DNA of 64,000 bases from Aureimonas glaciei (GTDB taxonomy: Bacteria; Pseudomonadota; Alphaproteobacteria; Rhizobiales; Rhizobiaceae), in assembly GCF_014643375.1 (NCBI RefSeq), contig NZ_BMJJ01000008.1, forward strand, positions 1 through 64,000, read 5' to 3'. Positions 54,059 to 63,115 of this stretch are shown one piece after another; positions within the stretch are counted from its first letter, which is position 1; each line of letters begins with the position of its first letter. Made by a program: the position numbers and the translations under genes. The notes beneath the pieces are model-generated. The model did no database searches. It had not been told where the DNA came from and worked only from the letters and a program-made list of their open reading frames with translations.

Positions 54059-54886
54059 ATGAAAAGAATCGCCCTTGCTCTCGCAGCCGTGTCGCTGGGC
54101 GCCGTGCCGTCGCTGGCCGCCGACGTCGTCTACGACGAGCCGCCGGCCCCGATGGCGATGGCCGCTCCGGCTGCCAGCTGGACCGGTCTCTACATCGGTA
54201 TCCAGGGCGGTGGCGCCTTCAATCCTGAGGATCCGGACAATATCAGCCTGAACACCAACGGCTTTGCCGGTCCCATCATCGGCAACGGCGTCGATGCCTT
54301 CGGCAACAATTTCGACTCGAGCTTCGACTCCAGCTTCGTCGGCGGCGCGCATCTTGGCTACGACTACCAGATGGGCAGCTTCGTGCTCGGCGCGATCCTC
54401 GACATCAACGCCATCGACGTGAAGGAGACCGCCAGCGCCTTCTCCAACACCCCGGCCTTCTATACCGCCCAGCGGAGCCTCGATTTCCTGGCGACGGCGC
54501 GCCTGCGGGCCGGCTACACGGTGACGCCGTCGGCCTTGGCCTATGTGACCGGCGGTCTGGCCTATGGCGAGGTCGACTACGGCTTCTCGACCGATTCCCC
54601 GGCGGTGACCGGCGTCAACCCGGCGGCCATCGTCAACGAGGACGAGGACGATTTCGGCTTCACGGTCGGCGCCGGCATGGAGGTTCTCGTGACCGACAAC
54701 ATCTCGTTCGGCGCGGAATATCTCTACACCAATCTCGGCGGCGGTGATTCCTTCACGCGGCTTAGCGGCGGTCCCTTCGACGGCAGCGGCGCGGCTGTGA
54801 TCCCCGGCAACTCCACCGACTTCCGCAGCGACGGCGACTTCGATTTCCACACCGTCACGGCCAAGCTGTCCTACCGCTTCAACTAA
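54059..54886 (+). CDS. Outer-membrane beta-barrel protein, Omp25/Omp31 family, copy 1
   Basis: 275 residues, signal peptide cleaved after SLAA, then ADVVYDEPPAP and WTGLYIGIQGGGAF, the standard opening of Rhizobiales Omp25/31 barrels. Alternating strands follow (HLGYDYQMGSFVLGAILDIN, RLRAGYTVTPSALAYVTGG, GFTVGAGMEVLVTDNISFGAEYLY) and the barrel closes with AKLSYRFN. Surface structural protein; AGGAAGG ribosome site. A paralogue follows. Confidence 0.93.
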   Translation: MKRIALALAAVSLGAVPSLAADVVYDEPPAPMAMAAPAASWTGLYIGIQGGGAFNPEDPDNISLNTNGFAGPIIGNGVDAFGNNFDSSFDSSFVGGAHLGYDYQMGSFVLGAILDINAIDVKETASAFSNTPAFYTAQRSLDFLATARLRAGYTVTPSALAYVTGGLAYGEVDYGFSTDSPAVTGVNPAAIVNEDEDDFGFTVGAGMEVLVTDNISFGAEYLYTNLGGGDSFTRLSGGPFDGSGAAVIPGNSTDFRSDGDFDFHTVTAKLSYRFN

Positions 54887-54927
54887 GGCGAACGCTCAGC
54901 CCGGCTGAGTTCCAACACCGTTTCGTG

Positions 54928-54958
54928 ACCTGCGGGGCCTCGGCCCCGCAGGTTTTTT
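54928..54958 (+). terminator. Terminator of porin copy 1
   Basis: 11-bp stem (ACCTGCGGGGC and complement) around a 4-base loop, followed by six T; 41 bases after the stop. Confidence 0.93.
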
Positions 54959-55202
54959 AATTCAAAATCAACGGTCTCGCCTTAGTGACTCTTAACCAAC
55001 GCCATGCCCGGTCGTAACCGATGTGGCGCTTCGGCAACAGGGTCGTTTGGAAGTCAGTCTGCCATTGCAACGCTTTCTTCCGGCCGACATTTGAACACAA
55101 GACGGGGTCAGACAGCCCCGGTAGAGTTTCGGTCGGCCTTACGAGGGAAATGTCGATCGATCAAACGTCGCTCCTGGCGACACACAGTTGGAGTATCACC
55201 CT
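54959..55202. other. Leader region of porin copy 2
   Basis: About 240 bases between the terminator of copy 1 and the start of copy 2. No gene seen; since a terminator precedes it, copy 2 must have its own promoter here. Confidence 0.4.
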
Positions 55203-55985
55203 ATGAAACGTTTCGCTCTTCTTCTCGCTTCGGCCACCGTTTTCGTCTCGCCTGCGCTCGCCGCCGACGTGATCTATGACGAGCCGCCGGCCCCGGCGCC
55301 GATGGTCGAAGCCGCTCCCCAGTGGAACTGGTCCGGCCTCTATGTCGGTGGCCAGGCTGGCGTTGCCTTCAACCGCGACTCCGGCGCCTTCTCGTCAGAC
55401 ACGTCCGGCTTCAACGGCGGCAATGACGACAGCAATTCCGGCTTCATCGGTGGCGGTCACATCGGTTACGATTACCAGATGGGCAACTTCGTCATCGGTG
55501 CCGTCGCCGACCTGAACTACATCGACGCCGAGTCGAACACGAGCTACACGCTGCCGACCGGCGTCGCCACCACCGACACTTTCGGTTCGGAGCAGGACAT
55601 CAACTACGTCGGTACCGTCCGCGCCAAGGCCGGTTACGCCATGGACCGGTTCATGGTCTATGCGACGGGCGGTCTCGCCTATGCCGACATCGACAACAAC
55701 TACAGCGGCGGCAGCACCTACACGAACGGCGCTGGCACCACGTTTGACGTCTCGGCGCAGACCGACAACGACGACATCGGCTACGCTGTGGGCGCCGGCT
55801 TCGACGTGCTCGCGACCCAGAACGTCTCGTTCGGCCTCGAGTACCTCTACACCGACCTCGGCGAAAGCTCGGTCGACGTCGACTACACCTCGCGCGATGG
55901 CACGATCGCGAACTTCTCGACCGACTCCAACAACGACCTGACCTATCACTCGGTGATGGCCAAGGCTTCCTACCACTTCAACTAA
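55203..55985 (+). CDS. Outer-membrane beta-barrel protein, Omp25/Omp31 family, copy 2
   Basis: 260 residues, same design as copy 1: signal peptide, ADVIYDEPPAPAP, WSGLYVGGQAGVAF, GHIGYDYQMGNFVIGAVADLN, GYAVGAGFDVLATQNVSFGLEYLY and the terminal AKASYHFN. Start at ATG 55203 with GGAG upstream. Separate transcript from copy 1 because of the terminator between them. Gene duplication is the obvious origin. Confidence 0.93.
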   Translation: MKRFALLLASATVFVSPALAADVIYDEPPAPAPMVEAAPQWNWSGLYVGGQAGVAFNRDSGAFSSDTSGFNGGNDDSNSGFIGGGHIGYDYQMGNFVIGAVADLNYIDAESNTSYTLPTGVATTDTFGSEQDINYVGTVRAKAGYAMDRFMVYATGGLAYADIDNNYSGGSTYTNGAGTTFDVSAQTDNDDIGYAVGAGFDVLATQNVSFGLEYLYTDLGESSVDVDYTSRDGTIANFSTDSNNDLTYHSVMAKASYHFN

Positions 55986-56032
55986 GTGGACCTGTGCCGG
56001 CGGCGACAGCCGCCGGCATCGGCATGACGATG

Positions 56033-56067
56033 AAAAGGCCCGCCGGATCCTGTCCGGCGGGCCTTTT
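56033..56067. terminator. Bidirectional terminator after porin copy 2
   Basis: 15-bp stem with AAAA on one side and TTTT on the other, loop TCCTG, between the porin and the convergent kinase gene. A second GC hairpin lies just before it (about 55995-56020). Confidence 0.92.
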
Positions 56068-56100
56068 CATGTTTTCCCGGGACTGGCCGCGGCGTCAATG

Positions 56101-57048
56101 TCAGAGGGGCGGAAGGCCGAGGTCTGCCCGGCGCGGCAGGTCGGCGCCGCGGCGCCCGCAGGTGATGGCCGCGGCGCGGACGGCAAAGCGGAGGAGCGAC
56201 TGCAGCCCGGCCGTGTCCAGCGCGGCCAGTCCGGCCCGGCTCATGGCACCGTCCTCCTTCAGCTTGGCAAGCGTCGCGGCCTGGAACGTGTCGCCAGCGC
56301 CGACCGTGTCGACGACGTTCACCGCCAGCCCGTCCATGGTCGCTCCGACGCCGCTCGAGGACAGCGCAATCGCCCCCTTCTCACCGCGGGTGACGATGGC
56401 TAGGCTCGCCCCGGCCGAGACCCAGTCGGAGAGGACGGTCTCCAGCGCGCGCCCGGGATAGAGCTGCGCCAGATCCTCGTCGCTCGCCTTGACCAGCGCG
56501 GCGGAGGGAACGATCTCGGCGACCTTGGCGCGCCAGATGTCGAGATCGGGCTCGATCGAGGCGCGAATGTTGGGATCGTAGGAGATGAAGCGCCGGTCCT
56601 TCTCCTGCGCGATCAGCCGGACGAGGGCGGAAGCGGTCGGTTCCGTCACCGTCGAATAGGAGGCGACGTGGATGGCATCCAGTTCCCTCGGCAGATCGGC
56701 GGGAACCTCGTCCGGCTCGATCGAGCGGTCTGCGGTTCCGTCGATGTAGAAGGAATATTCGGCCGAGCCGCTCTTCGCCAGCGAGACGATGGCGAGCGTC
56801 GTGTTGCGGTCGGTGGGGATGAGGAAGCGCGGGTCGATCGCCTCGGCGCTCATGAAGTCGCGCAGCCGCCGCCCGAACAGGTCGCTCGACACCTTGGTGA
56901 AAAAGCCGGCGGGATGGCCGAGCCGGGCAAGACCCAGCGCGACGTTCAGCGGCGAGCCGCCGACGACGGCTCGAAGGCCAATGCGCGAGACGTCGGCATC
57001 CGGCTCGGCAAAGACGTCGAACAGGGCATCGCCACAGCTGAGGAACAT
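56101..57048 (-). CDS. PfkB-family carbohydrate kinase, fructokinase-like
   Basis: 315-residue sugar kinase: FLSCGDALFDVFAEP at the N-terminus, the substrate motif GGSPLNVALGLARLG, and the C-terminal DTVGAGDTF with catalytic Asp253. The pattern fits bacterial fructokinases, phosphorylating fructose with ATP. AAGGGAAAAG before ATG 57048. Stand-alone gene. Confidence 0.88.
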   Translation of the reverse strand: MFLSCGDALFDVFAEPDADVSRIGLRAVVGGSPLNVALGLARLGHPAGFFTKVSSDLFGRRLRDFMSAEAIDPRFLIPTDRNTTLAIVSLAKSGSAEYSFYIDGTADRSIEPDEVPADLPRELDAIHVASYSTVTEPTASALVRLIAQEKDRRFISYDPNIRASIEPDLDIWRAKVAEIVPSAALVKASDEDLAQLYPGRALETVLSDWVSAGASLAIVTRGEKGAIALSSSGVGATMDGLAVNVVDTVGAGDTFQAATLAKLKEDGAMSRAGLAALDTAGLQSLLRFAVRAAAITCGRRGADLPRRADLGLPPL

Positions 57049-57137
57049 CGCTTTTCCCTTTTCCACCGGCGCCCCGCGCCCCGCCACCCGCGCTAGCAGG
57101 AAAATTCGCCGGCTGGAACTGCCCGAATCGATTTCGC

Positions 57138-57890
57138 TCAGACCGTGGGGGACCGCAGGGAAAGGGTTCCGAAAGCCGGGATCTTGATGGCGAGGCGCGC
57201 CGGGTCGAAGCCGGCGACGAGGCCGAGCAGATTGACCTCGAACCCCGACAGCCGGCCGACCGTGACCCCGGCATAGCCGAACAGCGACAGGCGCAACTCG
57301 CCCCGGTCCCGGTCGAGGGCGATCATCTGCCGCTCGACGGGATAGTCGCGCCCGACCGCGACCGGCGGCAGGGTCGCCGCGAGCCCGGCCGTGTGGGCGA
57401 GGACGAAGGCGACGAAGGTGTTGGAGTTGGGACCGGGAAAGATGTGGTAGCCGCCGCGCATGGCGAAGGGATAGGCCGCGACCGCCGCGCGAATCGCCGG
57501 GATCAGCGCTTCCGCCTCCGCGCCGTGCCGGCCGACGACGATCTCCGGCAGGTTGGAATACCATCGGCCGTCGGCGGGATAGGCGTCGTGGCGCACCGGC
57601 TGGCCCCAGCCGACCTTGTCCCAGCGCTCGTAGCGCGTCGCGCCTTTCTCCTTGACGACGATCCAGGAATGCGTCGCGACGGCGCCCTTGAGCCCGCCTG
57701 TCCGGGCCGACATGACGTAGACCGCCGCCGCCTCCGAGGCCGCGGGAGCGGGCAGCACCTTGGCGCTCGTCCAGTCGGCGGCATGCCAGGAGGCCGGGTG
57801 ATCGCCGGTCCAGAACAGAAGGGCCGACAGAAGGACGGGCGCGACGTAGACGACGGCCACGCCGAGCAGCAGGATCTTGAGCAATCGCAT
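57138..57890 (-). CDS. DUF3750 membrane-anchored protein
   Basis: 250 residues, N-terminal membrane helix (KILLLGVAVVYVAPVLLSALLFW) then a periplasmic domain with THSWIVVKEKG, RHDAYPADGRWYSN and GGYHIFPGPNSNTFVAFVLAH. The H-N-T/S pattern with a conserved His resembles NlpC/LRAT-like hydrolase folds, but no confirmed function is known for DUF3750. GGGAAG before ATG 57890; divergent from the asparaginase gene. Confidence 0.78.
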   Translation of the reverse strand: MRLLKILLLGVAVVYVAPVLLSALLFWTGDHPASWHAADWTSAKVLPAPAASEAAAVYVMSARTGGLKGAVATHSWIVVKEKGATRYERWDKVGWGQPVRHDAYPADGRWYSNLPEIVVGRHGAEAEALIPAIRAAVAAYPFAMRGGYHIFPGPNSNTFVAFVLAHTAGLAATLPPVAVGRDYPVERQMIALDRDRGELRLSLFGYAGVTVGRLSGFEVNLLGLVAGFDPARLAIKIPAFGTLSLRSPTV

Positions 57891-58002
57891 AAGCTTCCCG
57901 GAAGAGGGCGAGGACTTCGCCATATCCCGGGATATGGTGAAGCCCTCGCTGCACTGATAGAGCAGGCTCATGGTGCAGAGCGGCGAAAATGAGGACGCAG
58001 CA

Positions 58003-59004
58003 ATGAGCAATCCCATCCTGGTCGAAGTGACGCGCGGCAGCCGCGTCGAAAGCCGGCACCGCGGCTCCGTCGCGGTGGTCGACGCCGCAGGGGGAATCGT
58101 CCATGCGCTCGGCGACGTCGCCGCGCCGGTCTTTCCGCGCTCGGCGATCAAGGTGATGCAGGCGCTGCCGCTGATCGAGAGCGGTGCGGCCGACCGCTAC
58201 GGCTTCGGCGACAAGGAGCTGTCGCTCGCCTGCGCCTCGCATTCCGGCGAGGAGGGCCATGTCGCGCTCGCCGCCGATCTCCTGCGCCGCGCCGGTCTCG
58301 ACGAGCGGGCGCTCGAATGCGGCTGCCACTGGCCGTCCGACTCCAGTGCCGCCCGAGCCCTGGCGCGTCAGGGCCGGACGCCCGGCCCGCTGCACAATAA
58401 CTGTTCCGGCAAGCACACCGGTTTCCTCTGCACGGCCGTGGCGATGGGCGAGGCGACTGCAGGCTACATCGGCGCCGAACACCCGGTGCAGGCGCGGGCC
58501 AAGGCGGCGATGGAGGATCTCACGGGGACAAGCTTCGGCGAGGATTTGAGTGGCATCGACGGCTGCTCCATCCCGACCTATGCCGCGCCCCTGCAGTCCT
58601 TCGCGCAAGGATTCGCCAAGCTCGTCTCGGGCACTGGCGTATCGGCGGAGCGGGCGGCGGCCGGCCAACGGCTGATCGCCGCCTGCGTGGCGGAACCCTG
58701 GTACATGGCGGGAACGGGCCGGGCCTGCGTCGCGCTGATCGAGGCCGGCGCGGGGAGGGTCTTCGTCAAGACCGGCGCGGAGGGCGTGTTCTGCGGCGCG
58801 GTGCCGGAGCTCGGTCTCGGCTTCGCGCTGAAGATCGACGACGGCGCCGGGCGGGCCGCCGAAATCTCGACCGCCGCGACGCTCGCGCAGATCTTTCGCG
58901 ATCGCGATCCGGAAATGGCGAGCCGCTATGACGGCCTTGCGCAGAAGACGCTGAAGAACTGGAACGGCATGGTCGTCGGCGAGCTGCGCGCCGCCAAGGC
59001 CTGA
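58003..59004 (+). CDS. L-asparaginase, Rhizobium-type (class 3, ReAV-like)
   Basis: Hydrolyses asparagine to aspartate and ammonia. 333 residues of the Asparaginase_II family seen in Rhizobium etli. The catalytic residues fit the numbering reported for the R. etli enzyme ReAV within one: Ser47 and Lys50 (PRSAIK), Ser79 (ASHSGEE), and the metal site Cys135, Lys138 (NNCSGKH), Asp187 and Cys189 (GIDGCS) at identical positions. GAGGA precedes ATG 58003. Cytoplasmic. Confidence 0.92.
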   Translation: MSNPILVEVTRGSRVESRHRGSVAVVDAAGGIVHALGDVAAPVFPRSAIKVMQALPLIESGAADRYGFGDKELSLACASHSGEEGHVALAADLLRRAGLDERALECGCHWPSDSSAARALARQGRTPGPLHNNCSGKHTGFLCTAVAMGEATAGYIGAEHPVQARAKAAMEDLTGTSFGEDLSGIDGCSIPTYAAPLQSFAQGFAKLVSGTGVSAERAAAGQRLIAACVAEPWYMAGTGRACVALIEAGAGRVFVKTGAEGVFCGAVPELGLGFALKIDDGAGRAAEISTAATLAQIFRDRDPEMASRYDGLAQKTLKNWNGMVVGELRAAKA

Positions 59005-59065
59005 GGGCCGGCCGGACCGAAACCCGATCCGGCGGCCGGATCGACGAGAACGATCCGGCGAGAAC

Positions 59066-60253
59066 TCAGCCGCGCGGCGTTCCGAGCGGCCGGCGCGTGC
59101 GGGGGCGCGGTTTCGGCGCGGCAGACTCGGCCGCCGCGGCATCCGGGCGGGATGTCTCGGGGGCCGGGGCCGCGAAGATCGGGACGGGCTTGGGGGCCGG
59201 CGCAGCCGTTTCCGCCGGCGTGCGCGTTGCGGCCGGAGCCGGGGCGGGAGCCGCGGGCGCCGGAGCCGGAGCGGTCGGTGCCGGCGCCGCGGGGCTCCGC
59301 GGGGTGGATGCGGCGGCCTTCGTCTCCGGCTTTGCCGCCGGCTTTTCGGCCATCGTCTTTTCCGCCGCCGGCTTCGCGGCGCTGCGCCGCGACGTGGCGG
59401 GCTTGCCGGAGGCCGTGCGGGCCGCCGGGCGGCGCGCGGCGGGCTTGGGCGCCTCTGCCGGCTCCAGCGAGGTTTCCGGCACCTCGGCGATGGCGGGCGC
59501 CACCGGCAGGCCGGCCGGCTTCGGCGTGGCATGCTGCTTCAGGCGGATGAGCAGGCTGCCGCCTTCCGGATGGTTGATCTCGAAGGCATGGGTGCGGCGC
59601 ACCAGGTCGGAGAGCTTGCGCTCGCCATAGGTGCGCGGATCGAAGTCGGTATAGAGGTTCTGCAGCTGCTTGCCGAAGGTGCCGAGGTTCACCCAGCCGT
59701 CCTCGCTCTCCATCTGGTCGATGACGCGCGACAGCATCGGCAGCGCGTCGGCCTTTTCGCGCAGCGGTGCCTGCACCGCCTCGACCGAATCGCGGCTCTG
59801 CGAGACGCGCTGGGGCAGGAGGTTCTCGGTGTAGATGAAGCGGCGGCAGGCCTGGCGAAAACTTTCCGGCGTCTTCTGCTCGCCGAAGCCGAAGACGTTG
59901 ACGCCCTGCTCGCGGATGCGCGAGGCAAGCCGCGTGAAATCGCTGTCGGAGGAGACGAGGCAGAAGCCGTCGAACCGGCCGGAATGGAGAAGATCCATCG
60001 CGTCGATGACGAGCGTGATGTCGGAAGCGTTCTTGCCGGTGGTGTAGGCGAACTGCTGGTGCGGGATGATGGCGTGGCGGGCGAGAATGTCCGTCCAGCC
60101 CTTCATGCGCTGGGTCGAGAAGTCGCCATAGATGCGCCGGACGCTCGCCTCGCCGATCTTGGCGATCTCCTCGAACAGCCCGTCGGCGATCTTGGCGGAC
60201 GCGTTGTCGGCGTCGATGAGCACCGCAAGGCGCGCGGATCGGGTGTCGTTCAT
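59066..60253 (-). CDS. NYN-domain (LabA/DUF88) protein with LOTUS domain and Ala/Pro-rich tail
   Basis: 395 residues. The N-terminal NYN domain, a PIN-like RNase fold, has RLAVLIDADNASA (Asp14, Asp16) and FCLVSSDSDFTRLASRI. A LOTUS/OST-HTH RNA-binding domain follows at about 171-245 (LPMLSRVIDQMESEDGWVNL ... LSDLVRRTHAFEI). The last 150 residues are a low-complexity Ala/Pro/Lys tail, probably disordered, ending in Arg-rich PRPRTRRPLG. Likely acts on RNA; target unknown. Confidence 0.88.
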   Translation of the reverse strand: MNDTRSARLAVLIDADNASAKIADGLFEEIAKIGEASVRRIYGDFSTQRMKGWTDILARHAIIPHQQFAYTTGKNASDITLVIDAMDLLHSGRFDGFCLVSSDSDFTRLASRIREQGVNVFGFGEQKTPESFRQACRRFIYTENLLPQRVSQSRDSVEAVQAPLREKADALPMLSRVIDQMESEDGWVNLGTFGKQLQNLYTDFDPRTYGERKLSDLVRRTHAFEINHPEGGSLLIRLKQHATPKPAGLPVAPAIAEVPETSLEPAEAPKPAARRPAARTASGKPATSRRSAAKPAAEKTMAEKPAAKPETKAAASTPRSPAAPAPTAPAPAPAAPAPAPAATRTPAETAAPAPKPVPIFAAPAPETSRPDAAAAESAAPKPRPRTRRPLGTPRG

Positions 60254-60352
60254 GGTCTTACCCCTAGAAATTTCCTTCGGACATAGCGCCGGTAGCGGCT
60301 TTCCGACAGGTCTTTTTCACCGGAGGCGTCGGGAGAGGGCAGAAAAGGGCCG

Positions 60353-61726
60353 TCAGACTGCGTTGCCAGCGAGGGTGAGATGGCCGGGAACGTCGGCTCC
60401 GGGGCCCGCAAGGTCTTCCGTCACCGCCTCGGCCCAGTGGTAGCCGAGGATTGCACCACGCTCGGCACCGGCGATCACATTGCCGGAGATGACGGCCTTC
60501 CCCGCACCCTCCACAACGGTGACGGCGATGCCGACGGGACAATCGCGCAGGACATTGCCGGTGGCCGCGACGTCCCGGAGGTAAGGACCCCAGCCGAGCT
60601 TGATGCCGTACAGCGGCGCGCCCTCGACGACATTGTTGGAGACCACCGTGTCGGCCTCGACGGAGATGCCCATGCCGAAGCCGGGCGAGTCCGCCGTGTA
60701 GGGCCCTTCCGTCCGGAGATTGCGGACGAGGTTGCCGGTGCAGACGGCGAGGCGTCCGCCCTCGTTGAAGTTGGCGATGGAGATGCCGATCGCCGCGCCG
60801 TCGACGAGATTGCCGGAAATCACTGCGCCCTCGAATTGAAACTCGGCGTAGAGCGCCGTCTCGCCGGAATTGCGGCACTGATTGCCGGCGATGATGGCGT
60901 TGGAGCCGCCATTGGCGCGAATGGCGGAGAAGGCGCAGTCGTCGATCTGGTTGTCCGAGACGGTGACGCCATGCGCCCGGAAGAGGTTGATGCCATTGCC
61001 GTTCTGGCCGGTCCCGCCGGCGTCCGCCCGGATCCGGGCCAGGCGGTTGCCGGTGATGAGCGAGGCGTCGAGGCCGGGCGCGCTGCGGTGGACGAGGATG
61101 CCGCCATTGCCGCAGTCCTCGACCCGGTTGCCGGCAATGCGAAACCCCGAGGAATCGCGCGACTGAACCGCCGCCAACCCGGCGCGCAGGATGACGCAGG
61201 CCTCGATGCGGCCGCCGCTGCGGCTGAGGTCGAGCGCATTGCCGGCGGCATTGCCGATCTCGCATCCGGTGATGATGAGGTTCGGGCAGTCCGCGATGTC
61301 GAGGAGCGCGCGGCCCGGCCCGCCCGTGGGAAGAGCCAGTCCGTCGATCGTCAGGCCGTCGAGGAAAATGCGTTCGGCGCCGCCCGACTGCAAAGCGAGG
61401 CTGGGGCCGAGAAGCCGCGAGGCGCCGGGCACGCCGGCCAGCCGCGTGACCGCGGGAAGCCGCAACTCGCCGGCAAAATAGTCCCCCGGCGGCAGGAACA
61501 GCGTCTCGCCGGACAAAGCGGTTTCGTCGAGGAGCCGTTGCAGCGCCCGCGTCTGGTCGCCGCCGCCGGAAGGCGTCAGGCCGCGCGCCGTCGCATCCAG
61601 CGTCCCGCGCAGGCCGGCGGCACCGAGGCCGTCGCGCGTCTGGGCGACGGCCGGAAACGGCGCGGCGGCAAGTCCGATCAGGCCGCTCATGACGGCGCGC
61701 CGGGAAAGGAGGGGGCGGAGGGTCAT
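60353..61726 (-). CDS. Tat-exported right-handed beta-helix repeat protein (TIGR03808 type)
   Basis: 457 residues with a twin-arginine signal (LSRRAVMSGLIGLAAAP, Arg9-Arg10), then repeated parallel beta-helix coils such as LIITGCEIGNAAGNALDLS, FRIAGNRVEDCGNGGILV and AVISGNLVDGAAIGISIAN. The fold is that of pectate-lyase-like proteins, and the Tat signal with this repeat matches the Rhizobiales TIGR03808 family. Its substrate, probably a polysaccharide, is unknown. Start at ATG 61726. Confidence 0.88.
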   Translation of the reverse strand: MTLRPLLSRRAVMSGLIGLAAAPFPAVAQTRDGLGAAGLRGTLDATARGLTPSGGGDQTRALQRLLDETALSGETLFLPPGDYFAGELRLPAVTRLAGVPGASRLLGPSLALQSGGAERIFLDGLTIDGLALPTGGPGRALLDIADCPNLIITGCEIGNAAGNALDLSRSGGRIEACVILRAGLAAVQSRDSSGFRIAGNRVEDCGNGGILVHRSAPGLDASLITGNRLARIRADAGGTGQNGNGINLFRAHGVTVSDNQIDDCAFSAIRANGGSNAIIAGNQCRNSGETALYAEFQFEGAVISGNLVDGAAIGISIANFNEGGRLAVCTGNLVRNLRTEGPYTADSPGFGMGISVEADTVVSNNVVEGAPLYGIKLGWGPYLRDVAATGNVLRDCPVGIAVTVVEGAGKAVISGNVIAGAERGAILGYHWAEAVTEDLAGPGADVPGHLTLAGNAV

Positions 61727-61821
61727 GGCGGCAGCCTGGCACTGCCGGCTTAAGACGGGGTATCGCCGCCGAGGCACAGGGCCGCAGCGCCGGCCGGGGC
61801 GAAGAAATCCGCCGGTTTCGG

Positions 61822-62811
61822 TTAGCGGCGGGTAAACAGGTCCAGGATCGAGGCCGCGACCGCCGTCGGGGCGCGGGTGCCGCGCACGATCTCGGCCTCG
61901 CCCGCGGCGATGGCGGCGGCGACGCCGTCGTGCTCGATCAGCGCGCGGCGGAGCGCCTCGTCCAGCATCGACCACATCCAGCGGACGTTCTGGCCGGCCC
62001 GCCTTCCGGCGAAGCTGCCGGTCTCTTGCGAAACGGCGCGGAACCGCTCGATCGCCGCCCAGAGCGCGTCCAGACCCTCGCCGGTCTGGCCGGAGACGGT
62101 CAGCACCGGCGGCGACCACAGGGGATCGCGGGGGGCGAGGATGTTCAGCGCGGCGCGGAGTTCGGCAGCGGCCAGCCGCGCCCTTGCGGCATTCTCGCCA
62201 TCGGCCTTGTTCACCGCGATGATGTCGGCGACCTCGACGATGCCCTTCTTGATGCCCTGCAGCTCGTCGCCGGCGCCCGGCAGCATCAGGAGGACGAAGA
62301 GGTCGACCATGTCGGAGACGGTGATCTCGGACTGCCCGACGCCAACGGTTTCGACGATCACCACGTCGAAACCGGCGGCCTCGCACAGGAGCATGGTCTC
62401 GCGCGTCTTCGCCGCGACGCCGCCGAGCGTGCCGGAGGAGGGCGAGGGACGCACGAAAGCGGCGGGATCGACGGCGAGCCGCGCCATCCGCGTCTTGTCG
62501 CCGAGGATCGCGCCGCCGCTGCGCACCGAGGTCGGGTCGACGGCGAGCACCGCGACCCGCCGGCCCATGGCCGTCAGCATCGTGCCGAAACCGTCGATGA
62601 GCGTCGACTTGCCGACGCCGGGAACCCCGGTCATGCCGATCCGGATCGATCGCCCGGTGCGGCCCGCCAGGCTGTCGAGCAGCGCGGTCGCGGCCGCCCG
62701 GTGGTCGCCGCGAGTCGATTCTACCAGGGTGATCGCGCGCGACAGCGCCGTGCGGTCGCCTGTTGCGATCCGCCTGGCCAAGTCTTTCGGGTCGAGCTGG
62801 GGCTTCGTCAT
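61822..62811 (-). CDS. meaB: Methylmalonyl-CoA mutase-associated GTPase MeaB
   Basis: G3E-type GTPase that gates cobalamin loading and protects acyl-CoA mutases (methylmalonyl-CoA or ethylmalonyl-CoA mutase). 329 residues, with Walker A MTGVPGVGKST (Lys68), AVDPTSVRSGGAILGDKTRM, FVRPSPSSGTLGGVA, and the NKAD guanine motif. AGAGGGG before ATG 62811. No mutase gene is adjacent. Divergent from pqqA. Confidence 0.95.
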   Translation of the reverse strand: MTKPQLDPKDLARRIATGDRTALSRAITLVESTRGDHRAAATALLDSLAGRTGRSIRIGMTGVPGVGKSTLIDGFGTMLTAMGRRVAVLAVDPTSVRSGGAILGDKTRMARLAVDPAAFVRPSPSSGTLGGVAAKTRETMLLCEAAGFDVVIVETVGVGQSEITVSDMVDLFVLLMLPGAGDELQGIKKGIVEVADIIAVNKADGENAARARLAAAELRAALNILAPRDPLWSPPVLTVSGQTGEGLDALWAAIERFRAVSQETGSFAGRRAGQNVRWMWSMLDEALRRALIEHDGVAAAIAAGEAEIVRGTRAPTAVAASILDLFTRR

Positions 62812-63034
62812 CCCCTCTGCGTCTAGGCCGCGGGCGAGGGCCTGTCGAGAGGCCCGCGAAGCCGCCGAAAGGCGGAAATTGCGGTCGCGGCGTCCCTTTA
62901 AGCCGGCTTTGACCTTACACATTTTTAATTCCGACCCCACTTCTAGGAGGGTGCCGGAGCGTATATGCTGAAGTTCTAGTGGGCACCGATCAACAAGGCT
63001 GGCGCCAAGCCGGCCGTCAATTGGGAGCTACAAA

Positions 63035-63112
63035 ATGGCCTGGAAGAAACCCGTTCTCGTCGAAGTCTGCGTCGCCATGGAAATCAACGGCTACATGCCG
63101 ATCGAATTCTAA
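63035..63112 (+). CDS. pqqA: Coenzyme PQQ precursor peptide PqqA
   Basis: 25-residue ribosomally made peptide that is cross-linked by PqqE and processed to pyrroloquinoline quinone. The invariant pair is present as EINGY, Glu16 and Tyr20 with three residues between, which become the PQQ skeleton. GGGAG lies just upstream of the ATG. Starts a pqq operon; pqqB follows in the same frame after 3 bases. It is too short for routine ORF calling. Confidence 0.95.
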   Translation: MAWKKPVLVEVCVAMEINGYMPIEF

Positions 63113-63115
63113 ATC

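Noticed and set aside
57049-59532. Upstream part of the 1143-codon frame that contains the fructokinase
   Set aside because: Only the part after ATG 57048 is a gene; the rest overlaps DUF3750, asparaginase and NYN genes in wrong frames.
62900-63034. Possible -35 TTGACC (near 62910) and -10 elements for pqqA
   Set aside because: No -10 hexamer at a proper spacing could be found; a TATATG near 62964 has no matching -35. Not supported enough to list as a promoter.
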